Source: GCA-2731375 sp964631725 (GTDB lineage Bacteria > Pseudomonadota > Alphaproteobacteria > GCA-2731375). Taken from it: a stretch of 64,000 nt of DNA. Positions 17,636 through 26,222 of the stretch are shown here, piece after piece (the first letter of the stretch is position 1; each line of letters opens with the position of its first letter). Position numbers and translations under genes: made by a program. The stretch covers positions 1 to 64,000 of the forward strand of contig CAZVYX010000029.1 in the NCBI GenBank assembly GCA_964631725.1. The letters are read 5' to 3'. The notes beneath the pieces were generated by a model. The model had not been told where the DNA came from. It worked only from the letters and a program-made list of their open reading frames with translations, and made no database searches.

Positions 17636-17800
17636 ATGACATCGGAAACGACTGAATCTAAGCAGTCCGACGACACCAACGCCGAGCCGACCATGGACAA
17701 GCCGAAGCAAAAGCCCGCAAAAGAAATCGGCGGTCCCAAAGGCCTCGAGCCGACCCGCTATGGGGATTGGGAGCGCAAGGGCATCGTTTCGGATTTTTAG
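17636..17800 (+). CDS. SDHAF4-like succinate dehydrogenase assembly factor (DUF1674)
   Basis: This 54-residue gene starts at ATG 17636 with CGGGAGA upstream and ends at TAG 17798-17800. The first half is charged and low in complexity. The second half carries the highly conserved DUF1674/SDHAF4 core EIGGPKGLEPTRYGDW followed by ERKGIVSDF at the very C-terminus. In mitochondria SDHAF4 binds flavinylated SdhA and promotes its joining to SdhB while protecting against oxidants. The bacterial family is concentrated in alphaproteobacteria and is often found beside rsmB, as here. No sdh genes are in the window. The gene was found by reading the region directly. Confidence 0.9.
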   Translation: MTSETTESKQSDDTNAEPTMDKPKQKPAKEIGGPKGLEPTRYGDWERKGIVSDF

Positions 17801-17803
17801 CGT

Positions 17804-18592
17804 TTAGACCACCGGCGCAAGACCGCCATCCACATTGATTGCCGTTCCGTTGATGTAAGAGCCCGCATCGGAAGCCAGGAAACAGGCCATATTGGCGAAT
17901 TCCTCAGCCGTGCCCAGACGGCCCATGGGAAGGCCGCGTTGCCTGGCCATGTCGGCAAGAAATTCTTCCCTTGATTTTTCCGGCGCGAGGGCGGCATGGC
18001 GCCTCTCCCATTGCCCGCTTTCGATAATGCCCGTGCACAGGGCGTTGACTAGTACATTGTGGGCAGCGCCCTCGCCGGCCAGGACCTTGGTCAGCGCCAT
18101 GCCCGCCGCCCTGGTCACCGAAGTCGGCGCACTGCCGCCGCGTGGCGCCTTGGCGGCGGTGTTGAGGACGTTGATAATCCGGCCCCATTTACGTTGCTTC
18201 ATGGGAGGCAGTGCCAAACGGCACAGCCGCACGGCGGCCATCAGCTTTAGATCAATGTCGAACCGCCAAGTCTCGTCCGTAATCTCCTCGAATGTACCGG
18301 TTTGTGATGTCCCGGCATTGTTGACCAAAACATCCACCTGGCCAAAGTCACCCAGCACCTGTTTGAACATTTCCTCAATCTGCGCGCCGTCACTGACATC
18401 GGCGGAATAGGCCATGATGCGCTGACCGCTGGCTGCGGCAATTTCATCGCGCGCCGCGTCCAGCTGTTCCTGACGTCTGGCGACAATGGCGACATCCGCC
18501 CCCCCGCGCGCGAAACCGTGCGCCATGGCGCGGCCCAATCCGTCGCTGCCACCGGTGATCAGGGCGACCCGCCCATCCATGCGCAATTCCAT
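17804..18592 (-). CDS. SDR family oxidoreductase with altered catalytic residues
   Basis: The 262-residue short-chain dehydrogenase starts at ATG 18592, supported by GGGAG upstream; the longer ORF to 18673 adds a non-homologous leader. Rossmann motif TGGSDGLGRAMA (13-24), NNAGTSQ (91-97) and the C-terminal GSYINGTAINVDGG are typical. The YxxxK catalytic pair is replaced: the aligned segment TSVTRAAG has Thr157 and Arg161. Related FabG-like SDRs with this substitution exist, and their chemistry is uncertain. It stands alone, ending three bases from the SDHAF4-like gene, and is divergent from pmbA. Confidence 0.85.
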   Translation of the reverse strand: MELRMDGRVALITGGSDGLGRAMAHGFARGGADVAIVARRQEQLDAARDEIAAASGQRIMAYSADVSDGAQIEEMFKQVLGDFGQVDVLVNNAGTSQTGTFEEITDETWRFDIDLKLMAAVRLCRLALPPMKQRKWGRIINVLNTAAKAPRGGSAPTSVTRAAGMALTKVLAGEGAAHNVLVNALCTGIIESGQWERRHAALAPEKSREEFLADMARQRGLPMGRLGTAEEFANMACFLASDAGSYINGTAINVDGGLAPVV

Positions 18593-18736
18593 AACTTTCT
18601 CCCAAATCTCAGATATTTCCCGGCGACAATCATACAATCCAACCGCACGGTTTGAAGCCATGTTTCGCCACAATTACATCTTCGTTAGCAAATTTTTGGC
18701 ATTTTTCTGGTGCGACGGTCGCAATGCCGGCGCGGA

Positions 18737-18752
18737 AGCCCTATACAGGGCT
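18737..18752. promoter_or_regulatory. Small inverted repeat upstream of pmbA
   Basis: AGCCCT-ATAC-AGGGCT is a perfect 6-base inverted repeat with a 4-base loop, 33 bases before the pmbA ATG and between the divergent SDR and pmbA genes. It could be an operator half-site pair or a leader hairpin. The pmbA ribosome binding site GGTGGAG lies just downstream of it. Confidence 0.3.
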
Positions 18753-18784
18753 GAGAAGTCATCTTCAAATGGTGGAGATACCGC

Positions 18785-20140
18785 ATGGCGCACAATTCGG
18801 CCGATACGGCCAACGATCTTAATTTGCTGTCCGACCTCGTCGCCAAGGCGGAGCGTGGCGGCGCGGATGCCGCCGACGCGGTCTTGTTCGAATCCGCTTC
18901 ACTTGAAGTCAGCTATCGCCTTGGCGCCCGCGAGGATTTGGAGCGCTCGGAGAGCAAGGACCTGGGACTGCGCATCTTTTTTGGCCAGAAGCAGGCGATC
19001 GTGTCCTCCACCGATATGTCGCCGGACAGTTTGGATGAGCTGCTCCAAAGAGGTTTGGCCATGGCCGCGGCCATGCCCGATGATCCCTATTGCGGCCTGG
19101 CGGATGCGGACCGTTTGTGCACCGATATCCCCGACCTGGATCTTAACGACGCCGCCGAACCAACACCCGAAGCGCTTTATGACATGGCGGCTGAAGCCGA
19201 AGCGGCGGCCCTGGCTGTCGAAGGCGTCAGCAATTCCGAAAGTGCAGGCGCCAGCTGGGGCCGCAACCGCATTGCCCTGGTCACCTCTAACGGGTTTGCC
19301 GGCGGCTACGCTGCCTCCTCCCATTCCTTGTTCGCATCCGTAATAGCGGGCGAAGGTACCGGCATGGAGCGCGATTACGATTTTTCCTCTGCCCGCCATG
19401 CCGCCGATCTAGAAGGGCCCGCGGCCATCGGCACGGCCGCCGGTGAACGCGCGGTTCGGCGCCTGAATCCCAGCAAGGTTGAAAGCCAGCAAATGCCAGT
19501 GGTCTTCGACCCGCGGGTATCTCACTCCATGCTTGGGCATTTCGTCGGCGCCATCAGCGGCACTTCGGTCGCACGCGGCACCTCATTCCTGAAAGATAGC
19601 TTGGGCGAGAAGGTGTTTGGGCCCGGCATCACTATTGTTGATGATCCTCACCGGCCACGAGGATTGGCATCAAAACCATTCGATGGCGAAGGCGTGGCAA
19701 ACCGGCAGTGGCAACTTGTTGAAGACGGCGAACTGGCGACCTGGATCATGGATTCCGCATCGGCCCGGCAGTTGGGTCTGGCGACCACGGGCCATGCCAG
19801 CCGTGGCACCTCCGGCCCGCCATCGCCGAGCACCACGAATTTGTACATGCAGCCCGGCGACTGTAGCCGCGACGAACTATTGGCGGGCATTACCTCCGGC
19901 CTGTATGTCACTGAGTTGATCGGGTTTGGCGTTAACGGCGTTACCGGTGATTACAGCCGTGGCGCGGCCGGTTTTTGGATCGACAATGGAGCCTTGGCCC
20001 ATCCGGTATCGGAGCTGACCATTGCCGGCAATCTGAAGGACATCTTCTTGAATATCACCCCCGCCGACGATTTGACTTTTCGCTATGGCAGCAATGCGCC
20101 GACATTGCGCATCGACGGTTTGATGGTGGCGGGAACGTGA
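18785..20140 (+). CDS. pmbA: TldD/PmbA family metallopeptidase-like protein (PmbA/TldE)
   Basis: The 451-residue protein matches PmbA/TldE, the partner of TldD in a heterodimeric protease that matures peptides such as microcins and degrades unstructured proteins. Visible features are GLRIFFGQKQAIVSSTDMS, SNSESAGASWGRNRIALVTSNGF, FDPRVSHSMLGHFVGAISGTSVARGTSF (in part) and the C-terminal GVNGVTGDYSRGAAGFWI. It has no HExxxH zinc motif, as expected for TldE rather than TldD. It begins an operon: the downstream phosphatase starts by a GTGA overlap with its stop. No tldD is in the window. Confidence 0.93.
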   Translation: MAHNSADTANDLNLLSDLVAKAERGGADAADAVLFESASLEVSYRLGAREDLERSESKDLGLRIFFGQKQAIVSSTDMSPDSLDELLQRGLAMAAAMPDDPYCGLADADRLCTDIPDLDLNDAAEPTPEALYDMAAEAEAAALAVEGVSNSESAGASWGRNRIALVTSNGFAGGYAASSHSLFASVIAGEGTGMERDYDFSSARHAADLEGPAAIGTAAGERAVRRLNPSKVESQQMPVVFDPRVSHSMLGHFVGAISGTSVARGTSFLKDSLGEKVFGPGITIVDDPHRPRGLASKPFDGEGVANRQWQLVEDGELATWIMDSASARQLGLATTGHASRGTSGPPSPSTTNLYMQPGDCSRDELLAGITSGLYVTELIGFGVNGVTGDYSRGAAGFWIDNGALAHPVSELTIAGNLKDIFLNITPADDLTFRYGSNAPTLRIDGLMVAGT

Positions 20141-20943
20141 GCCAACTGGACCAAGACCATGCCTTGCTGTTGGAAACGGTTCGTGAGGGCGGCGCCCTGG
20201 CACTCAGCTATTTTCATGATGGTGTGAAGCATTGGAAGAAGGGTCCCGACGATCCGGTGTCCGAGGCCGATCATGCCGTAGACGATTTGTTGCGGGAAAA
20301 GCTCTGTGCCGCACAGCCGACATATGGCTGGCTATCCGAGGAAACCGAAGACGACCCCACCCGGCTGGATTGCGACAGCGTCTGGGTCGTCGATCCGATC
20401 GACGGCACCCGCGCCTTCATCGAACAGCGGGAGGAATTCACCGTTTGCGCCGCCTTGGTGCGCGGCGGACGGCCCGTCGCCGGTGCGGTCTACAACCCGG
20501 CCACCGAGGAATTCTATGATGCGATCCTGGGCGGCGGTGCCCGCCTGAATGGCAAGCCTATCCATGTCAGCGCCGCGACGGATTTTGAGGGCTCCCGCCT
20601 GCTGACCGGCAGGTATATTTTTCAACAGGCCCGGGCAGGGGAAAAGCCGCGCAACGTAACGCTTCACATGGTCAACTCGATCGCCTACCGCATGTGCTTC
20701 GTGGCAGAGGGGCGATACGATGCCTGTATCTCGCTATCGGGCAAGTGCGATTGGGACATTGCGGCGGCGGAGTTGATTTTGGCCGAGGCAGGCGGCGTCA
20801 ACACCAACTCCCATGGCCAGGACTTCAGGTACAATCAGGCGGACACCAGGCACAAATCGGTCATCAGCGCGGGACCGGCCCTGCATGCGCATATTTTGAC
20901 GTATCTCGATACCATAGAGCGGCCATCCGGATCGCAATGGTGA
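20137..20943 (+). CDS. Inositol monophosphatase family protein (3'(2'),5'-bisphosphate nucleotidase-like)
   Basis: The start is GTG 20137, overlapping the pmbA stop (GTGA). This gives 268 residues; a longer ORF beginning at 19975 lies inside pmbA. Mg-dependent phosphatase motifs are present: DPVSEADHAVDDLLRE, LSEETEDD, WVVDPIDGTRAFI with the metal-binding Asp cluster, and KCDWDIAAAELILAEAGG near the C-terminus. The DPIDGT motif and overall layout fit CysQ/SuhB-type enzymes that remove phosphate from PAP, inositol phosphate or related compounds. Substrate choice cannot be read from the sequence. Confidence 0.88.
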   Translation: MSQLDQDHALLLETVREGGALALSYFHDGVKHWKKGPDDPVSEADHAVDDLLREKLCAAQPTYGWLSEETEDDPTRLDCDSVWVVDPIDGTRAFIEQREEFTVCAALVRGGRPVAGAVYNPATEEFYDAILGGGARLNGKPIHVSAATDFEGSRLLTGRYIFQQARAGEKPRNVTLHMVNSIAYRMCFVAEGRYDACISLSGKCDWDIAAAELILAEAGGVNTNSHGQDFRYNQADTRHKSVISAGPALHAHILTYLDTIERPSGSQW

Positions 20944-22154
20944 TCATGCCGGCGGCACGGCGCCGACGGCACGTCCTGGGCGCCTCCTGCACGACCCATT
21001 TCATTCATGATGGGTTCTCCGACCTGATAATACTTCTGCTACCCGTTTGGCAGGCGGAATTCGCGCTTAGCCTTAGTCAGGTCGGCGCCATATCTTCGAC
21101 TTATTCAGGCGCCATGACCGTGGGCCAGCTGCCTGCCGGCCTGGCTTCGGAGCGCTGGGGAGAAAGGCGGATACTGGTTGCCGGCACGGCCTTGGTCGGG
21201 CTTGGATTTTGCCTGCTGGGCACCGCCGGCGGCGCCTCTGGCTTGGCCCTGGCGTTGGCCCTGGCCGGCATTGGCGCCAGCACACAACACCCGTTGAACT
21301 CCACCATCGTCGCCCGGGCCTACGAGGACGGCCCACGGCGGGCGGCATTGGGCATCTACAATTTTTCCGGCGATCTTGGGAAAATGGCAGTTCCGGGGCT
21401 GGCGGCCCTGGTCCTGGCAACCATGGACTGGCGCTATGTCACAACTGGATACGGTAGTTTCGGCATCGTCGCCGCGATTGGCATTCTGATCATTTTCGGA
21501 ATTCTGAAAGTCGGCGGCCGGCCCAGAACCACGCCATCTGCTACAAGCGATAGGCACAGCAAGCGAGGCGACTGGGGCATTCGCCAGCGCAAGGGCTTTG
21601 CGTTGCTGTCGGCCACGTCGATGATTGATGGGGCGATCCGGGCCGCTTTCATGACCTTCCTGCCATTCCTGTTGATCAGCAAGGGCGCGAGCATCGAAAC
21701 CGTTGGCTTCGCCTTGGTTTTGGTCTTCGCGGGCGGGGCGGCGGGGAAGCTGGTATGCGGTTTGATCGCCGAACGCCTGGGCATCGTACGAACCGCGGTG
21801 CTGACCGAGCTGGCAACGGGCGGCGGCATCTTGTTGTTGCTGCCCCTGCCGCTGACGGCGAACCTGATTCTTCTGCCAGCGGTTGGGCTTGCCTTGAACG
21901 GTACCTCGTCCGTCCTCTATGCCAGCGTGGCTGAGTTCGTCGCGCCCGAGCGTCATGGTCGTGGCTTCGGTCTGTTCATGACCCTGACCATTGGCGCCTG
22001 GGCCATTTCGCCGACCATATTCGGCGTCCTCAGCGACCTGAACGGGGTGCTAAACACACTGGCTATCGTCGGCCTATTCGCGCTGACCACGGTACCATTG
22101 GCCCTGGCCCTAACGGGCCCGCTGGCGGCGGCTAACGATAGTCAATCCGCGTAA
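20937..22154 (+). CDS. MFS transporter, fosmidomycin-resistance-like
   Basis: The start is placed at ATG 20937, overlapping the phosphatase stop; ATG 20946 is an alternative. The 405-residue protein has about twelve hydrophobic helices in two halves. The first half carries HFIHDGFSDLIILLLPVWQ, GQLPAGLASERWGERR (the MFS loop motif) and GASTQHPLNSTIVA, which resemble the Fsr/fosmidomycin-resistance group. The substrate is unknown. It is the third gene of the pmbA operon. Its last 23 bases overlap the 3' end of the convergent aminotransferase gene. Confidence 0.87.
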   Translation: MVIMPAARRRRHVLGASCTTHFIHDGFSDLIILLLPVWQAEFALSLSQVGAISSTYSGAMTVGQLPAGLASERWGERRILVAGTALVGLGFCLLGTAGGASGLALALALAGIGASTQHPLNSTIVARAYEDGPRRAALGIYNFSGDLGKMAVPGLAALVLATMDWRYVTTGYGSFGIVAAIGILIIFGILKVGGRPRTTPSATSDRHSKRGDWGIRQRKGFALLSATSMIDGAIRAAFMTFLPFLLISKGASIETVGFALVLVFAGGAAGKLVCGLIAERLGIVRTAVLTELATGGGILLLLPLPLTANLILLPAVGLALNGTSSVLYASVAEFVAPERHGRGFGLFMTLTIGAWAISPTIFGVLSDLNGVLNTLAIVGLFALTTVPLALALTGPLAAANDSQSA

Positions 22155-23058
22155 CGTATTTCGGGTCGTCATGGGCGTCCCAGTACAATTGGCGCAGCCG
22201 AAGAGCCAATGGGCCGGGCGTGCCATCGCCAATAGGGTCACCGTCCAGGCGGCTGACCGGAATGACGCCGCCAGCCGTGCTGGAGATAAAAATCTCGTCC
22301 GCCGTGCGCATTTCAGTCTCCGTCAAGATGCCCACATCGACCTTGACGTTGAGGGCCTCCGCCAGTTCGATCACGGTTTTTCGTGTAATACCCTCAAGCA
22401 CGCCGCTGGCCGGCGTCACCAGCCGACCGGAGATGTTGGCGAACAGATTGAACCCCGGGCCTTCGGTAATATTGCCCTTGCCGTCAGTCAGAACCGCCGT
22501 TTCGCCACCACGGTCGAAGGCTTCGTACAGGCCCTGCACCATGTCACCCCAGTGAAAATTCTTCACGGTCGGATCGACGGAATCAGGCGAAATGCGCGGT
22601 ACGCTGCTGACGGTCAGATGCAGGCCTTGCTCCTGCCTCTCCGGCGGCGCGATCCAGATGTAGGGAACAGCAAAAGCATAGAACCGGTTTTCACAGGTTC
22701 GCGGATCACGGCCGCCCGGCGGAGGCGTACCACGGGTCAGGATCATTTTCACGTAGGCTTCACGCAAGCCGGCCCGGCTGACACATTCGGCCAGGATTGC
22801 GGTCATTTCCTCCCGGTCATAGGGCGAGGCCATATGCAGCTTTTCGATGCCGCGAAAAAAACGGTCCAGATGATCCGGTAGCCGGAAAAAACCGCCGCCC
22901 CAAACGGCGACGACGTCATAGGTCACATCGGAATGCAGAAAGCCGTAGTCGGTTATGGGTATCCGCGCTTCACCGATGGGCACGTAATCGCCATCAATGA
23001 AAGCGGCGCCATCAGCGAACGGATTGTCGTCTTTCGGCAGGGTTTCAATCTGGCTCAT
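22132..23058 (-). CDS. Fold-type IV PLP aminotransferase (branched-chain/D-amino acid type)
   Basis: The 308-residue class IV aminotransferase starts at ATG 23058, with CAGGAGG directly upstream. It has the catalytic lysine K166 in DPTVKNFHWGD and the class IV signature ITEGPGFNLFA followed by TPASGVLEGITRKTVIELA. PITDYGFLHSDVTYDVVAVW near residue 35-52 is the substrate-pocket strand and differs from standard BCATs, so a D-amino acid or (R)-amine transaminase role is possible. Its start overlaps the stop of the molybdopterin oxidoreductase by four bases, which suggests a shared pathway or physiological condition. Confidence 0.9.
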   Translation of the reverse strand: MSQIETLPKDDNPFADGAAFIDGDYVPIGEARIPITDYGFLHSDVTYDVVAVWGGGFFRLPDHLDRFFRGIEKLHMASPYDREEMTAILAECVSRAGLREAYVKMILTRGTPPPGGRDPRTCENRFYAFAVPYIWIAPPERQEQGLHLTVSSVPRISPDSVDPTVKNFHWGDMVQGLYEAFDRGGETAVLTDGKGNITEGPGFNLFANISGRLVTPASGVLEGITRKTVIELAEALNVKVDVGILTETEMRTADEIFISSTAGGVIPVSRLDGDPIGDGTPGPLALRLRQLYWDAHDDPKYVTRIDYR

Positions 23059-25142
23059 GACATCCTCCTGATCCATATCCGGTTATCGTGGAAGGCGGCA
23101 CCGCCGACGGGGGCCACCGGGTCCGCCCCCGTCAACGCATTGATACCCTTGCCGCCGGCAAAAGCAGCGTTCGGCCAGATGCTTTCAACCACGACCACGC
23201 CCCGCTGCACGCCATCGAACACTTCCACGGCGATGGGCACCTCGCCGCGGTCATTGCCCAGCTTCACCACATCATCATCACCGACACCCAGCGCGGCGGC
23301 ATCATCGGGATGGATCATAACCGTCGGCTTGCCTTCCCGGGCGATTGAAGTTGGTGTTTCGGTAAACGATGAGTTCAGATAGTTCCGCGCGGGCGCGGTT
23401 ACCAGCCGAAAGGGCATGGCCTCCGTCGCTTCCTCGATAACCGGCCAATGATCAGGAAGCGCGGGCATCTGGCTGAGCAATTCCTCCGGCGCAAAACCAT
23501 GGGGCAGAACTTCCCGCCACATTGGCGCAAAGCGGAATTTTCCGTCCGGATGGGCGAAGCCATCAATGTAATGGGCATCGGAAAATTCAGGCTGGCAATC
23601 GATCCAGCGTTCCCGCCGCAAGGTCTCCGCATCGCCCCAACCGGATGCCTGCAGGGTCGCATCGATCAATTCCCAGGGCGACATCCCAAAGCCAGGGTGT
23701 TCGGCCCCCAACCGCTCAGCCAGACCATTGATAACATCGTGGTTGGAGCGGCATTCGGCCGGCGCCTCAACCACCTTCGGACCCAGGGTGATATATTGGT
23801 GGCCGCCGCCCTGGTAGACATCGTCATGTTCCAGAAACATGGTCGCGGGCAAGACAATATCCGCGGCCTGGGCCGTCTCCGTCATGAATTGTTCATGCAC
23901 GCAGGTGAACAAGTCATCGCGCGCGAACCCTTGGCGTACCAGGTTATGATCCGGTGCGACGCGCATGGGATTGGTGTTCTGAATGAATAATGCGGTCACT
24001 GGCGGGCCATCGCCCAAGGCATCCCGGTCGCCCATCAGCACCGGGCCAATGCGGGATTGGTCCAGCATGCGAACGGACGGGTCCTGAACATCAAGGCCTT
24101 CGATCAAGGTCTTATCCCAGTGATAGATGGCGCCATTGTTATGGAAGGCACCGCCGCCTTCCTCCAGCCAGGAGCCGGTGACGGCGGCGATGCAGGATGC
24201 GGCGTGCATGTTGACGACACCGTTGCGTTGCCGCGAAAAGCCATAGCCCAGGCGGAAAAATGTCTTGGGTGTCTCGCCAACCATTTTCGCGAAGGTTTCG
24301 ATTTCGGCGGCGGGAACGCCGGTAATAGCCTCGGCCCAAGCCGGCGTCTTGTCACGCAGGTGCGCCTCCAGCTTATCCGGGCAGTCAGTGTACTTTTCCA
24401 GATAGGCGCGGTTGGCAAACCCATCGCGGAACAGAATATGCATCACCGCGCAGGCCAAGGCTCCATCGGTGCCGGGACGCACGCATAGGAATAGATCGGC
24501 CTGTTCCGCCGTTCCGTTGCGGTAGGTATCAATATGAATAATCTTCGCCCCGCCCCGACGGGCATTGGCGGCATGGGTCATGACGTTAACCTGGGTGTTA
24601 ACCGGATTGGTGCCCCAAATTACCAGGCAATCCGCCTTCACCATCTCCCGGGGATCAGCACCCGCCAGACGCCCGGTTCCGGCAATGAAGCCATTCCAGG
24701 CCGAAATCACGCAGATGGTCGGGTACATTCCGGAATATTTCTTGGCATGTCGGAGGCGCTGAATTCCATCCCGCATCACCATGCCCATGGTGCCAGCGTA
24801 ATAATAGGGCCAAACCGTCTCGGGCCCATGTTTCTGTTCGGCCTTCAGCAGGGCTTCCGCCACCTCATCAAGGGCATCATCCCAACTTACCGGGACAAAT
24901 TCGCCCGCATCCTTGCCGCCGTTGCGTCGCAGGGGCTGCATCAATCGATCCGGATGATGGATACGTTCGGCATAGCGCGCGACCTTGGAGCAGACCACGC
25001 CGGCCGTATAGGCGTTCTCCTTGGCGCCACGTACCCTGCCTATGGTCCGGGCATCCAGTTTCTCAACTTCCAGCGCGCAGGTCGACGGACAATCATGGGG
25101 ACAGGCGCTGAAACAAATTTCCGGTTTGGCGTTCATGGACAA
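23055..25142 (-). CDS. Molybdopterin-dependent oxidoreductase (CISM family)
   Basis: The 695-residue protein has an N-terminal 4Fe-4S site formed by C14, C18, C22 (ACPHDCPSTC) and C51 (GVVCSK). The MGD-binding domains follow (LVIWGTNPVNTQVN, HIDTYRNGTAEQADLFLCVRPGTDGALA), then the C-terminal molydopterin dinucleotide-binding barrel (HPDDAAALGVGDDDVVKL). It lacks a TAT signal and is probably cytoplasmic. The family includes formate dehydrogenase-like, biotin-sulfoxide and trimethylamine-oxide reductases, and the substrate here is unknown. It is translationally coupled to the aminotransferase downstream. Confidence 0.9.
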   Translation of the reverse strand: MSMNAKPEICFSACPHDCPSTCALEVEKLDARTIGRVRGAKENAYTAGVVCSKVARYAERIHHPDRLMQPLRRNGGKDAGEFVPVSWDDALDEVAEALLKAEQKHGPETVWPYYYAGTMGMVMRDGIQRLRHAKKYSGMYPTICVISAWNGFIAGTGRLAGADPREMVKADCLVIWGTNPVNTQVNVMTHAANARRGGAKIIHIDTYRNGTAEQADLFLCVRPGTDGALACAVMHILFRDGFANRAYLEKYTDCPDKLEAHLRDKTPAWAEAITGVPAAEIETFAKMVGETPKTFFRLGYGFSRQRNGVVNMHAASCIAAVTGSWLEEGGGAFHNNGAIYHWDKTLIEGLDVQDPSVRMLDQSRIGPVLMGDRDALGDGPPVTALFIQNTNPMRVAPDHNLVRQGFARDDLFTCVHEQFMTETAQAADIVLPATMFLEHDDVYQGGGHQYITLGPKVVEAPAECRSNHDVINGLAERLGAEHPGFGMSPWELIDATLQASGWGDAETLRRERWIDCQPEFSDAHYIDGFAHPDGKFRFAPMWREVLPHGFAPEELLSQMPALPDHWPVIEEATEAMPFRLVTAPARNYLNSSFTETPTSIAREGKPTVMIHPDDAAALGVGDDDVVKLGNDRGEVPIAVEVFDGVQRGVVVVESIWPNAAFAGGKGINALTGADPVAPVGGAAFHDNRIWIRRMS

Positions 25143-25173
25143 TCACTCCTCAGCCTCATGATATCACATTGCG

Positions 25174-26067
25174 TCAGCCTTGCGGACGCGCACGGGCCCG
25201 GCGGGCCAGGATAAACAGACCCACGCCAACAAAGGCGGTGCCGGCGGCCAGGTCCCAAGTCAGGGCATCGCCCAACAACAGCGCACTCAACAATACGCCG
25301 GACAATGGCGATACGAAGCCGAAGCTGACCATCACCGAAGGGCTGTAGCGCTTGATCAGCCAGGTATTCACCATGAAAGCGAGCCCGGCGATGACGACGC
25401 CCTGATAGGCCAGGGCGGCAATCGGCAGCCAGCCAACCTCCCCCCAGTTAATTTCCTCCCACATCGCCGCGCCCGCGGCAAACACCCCCAATGACAGCAG
25501 CATTTGCCAAAGAACCACGCGCGTCGCCTCGATATTGCTGACCAGCCGCGCCGTCCAGATCATCCGCCCGCCCAACAGCACGGTACTCGCCAGGATTATC
25601 AGGTCGCCGAGATCCGCATCGGACAATTCCTGTGGAATCTTGCCGCCCGTCAGCACCAATCCGACACCGAAGAAGGCAATCAAAAGACCAGCCGCCTTAC
25701 CCGCGGTCAAACGGTCTCCAACGATCATAAAATGTGCGAACAGGCCCGCGAAGAGTGGATAACTTGCGGTCATGACTGCGGCAGAGGCGCCGCTGGTCAG
25801 GTTGATGCCGAGATTCATCATGGCGATCTGTGTCGTGAACAACAGCCCCAGGACAAGCAGTCCAGGCCATTCCCGCGCTTCCGGCCAGATGCGAATACGG
25901 TTGAAGCGAGCCCAGACCACTATGCACAGCGCGCCGACGGCAAAACGTAAGAAGGCGCTCCATAGCGGCGGAAAGGCAACCAATCCCATCTTTACCGCAA
26001 CCGGATTACCGCCCCAGAGAATGTGAATAAGCAGCGCCAAGGCGACCGCCAGCAGCGGAATTTGCAT
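25174..26067 (-). CDS. DMT superfamily transporter (EamA family)
   Basis: The 297-residue membrane protein has about ten hydrophobic helices in two EamA repeats. The first contains LLIHILWGGNPVAVKMGLVAFPPLWSA-type sequence and the second GVVIAGLAFMVNTWLIKRYSPSVMVSFGFVSP-type sequence. Such proteins commonly export amino acids or other metabolites, and the substrate is unknown. It is separated by 31 bases from the molybdopterin oxidoreductase on the same strand and is divergent from the PAS/HD-GYP sensor. Confidence 0.9.
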   Translation of the reverse strand: MQIPLLAVALALLIHILWGGNPVAVKMGLVAFPPLWSAFLRFAVGALCIVVWARFNRIRIWPEAREWPGLLVLGLLFTTQIAMMNLGINLTSGASAAVMTASYPLFAGLFAHFMIVGDRLTAGKAAGLLIAFFGVGLVLTGGKIPQELSDADLGDLIILASTVLLGGRMIWTARLVSNIEATRVVLWQMLLSLGVFAAGAAMWEEINWGEVGWLPIAALAYQGVVIAGLAFMVNTWLIKRYSPSVMVSFGFVSPLSGVLLSALLLGDALTWDLAAGTAFVGVGLFILARRARARPQG

Positions 26068-26222
26068 CGCGACATTTACCTGACGAGAGGTCGGAATTTC
26101 CGATCGCCACGGGGATGTGGCTTAAGACACAGTAATTGTGGAAATTCTTTGCGATGTATACTGATTTTTTTTGCTAATTTTGTTTGCCATGGCAGCAACA
26201 CACGGCTGGGGAGCAGCTTCGG

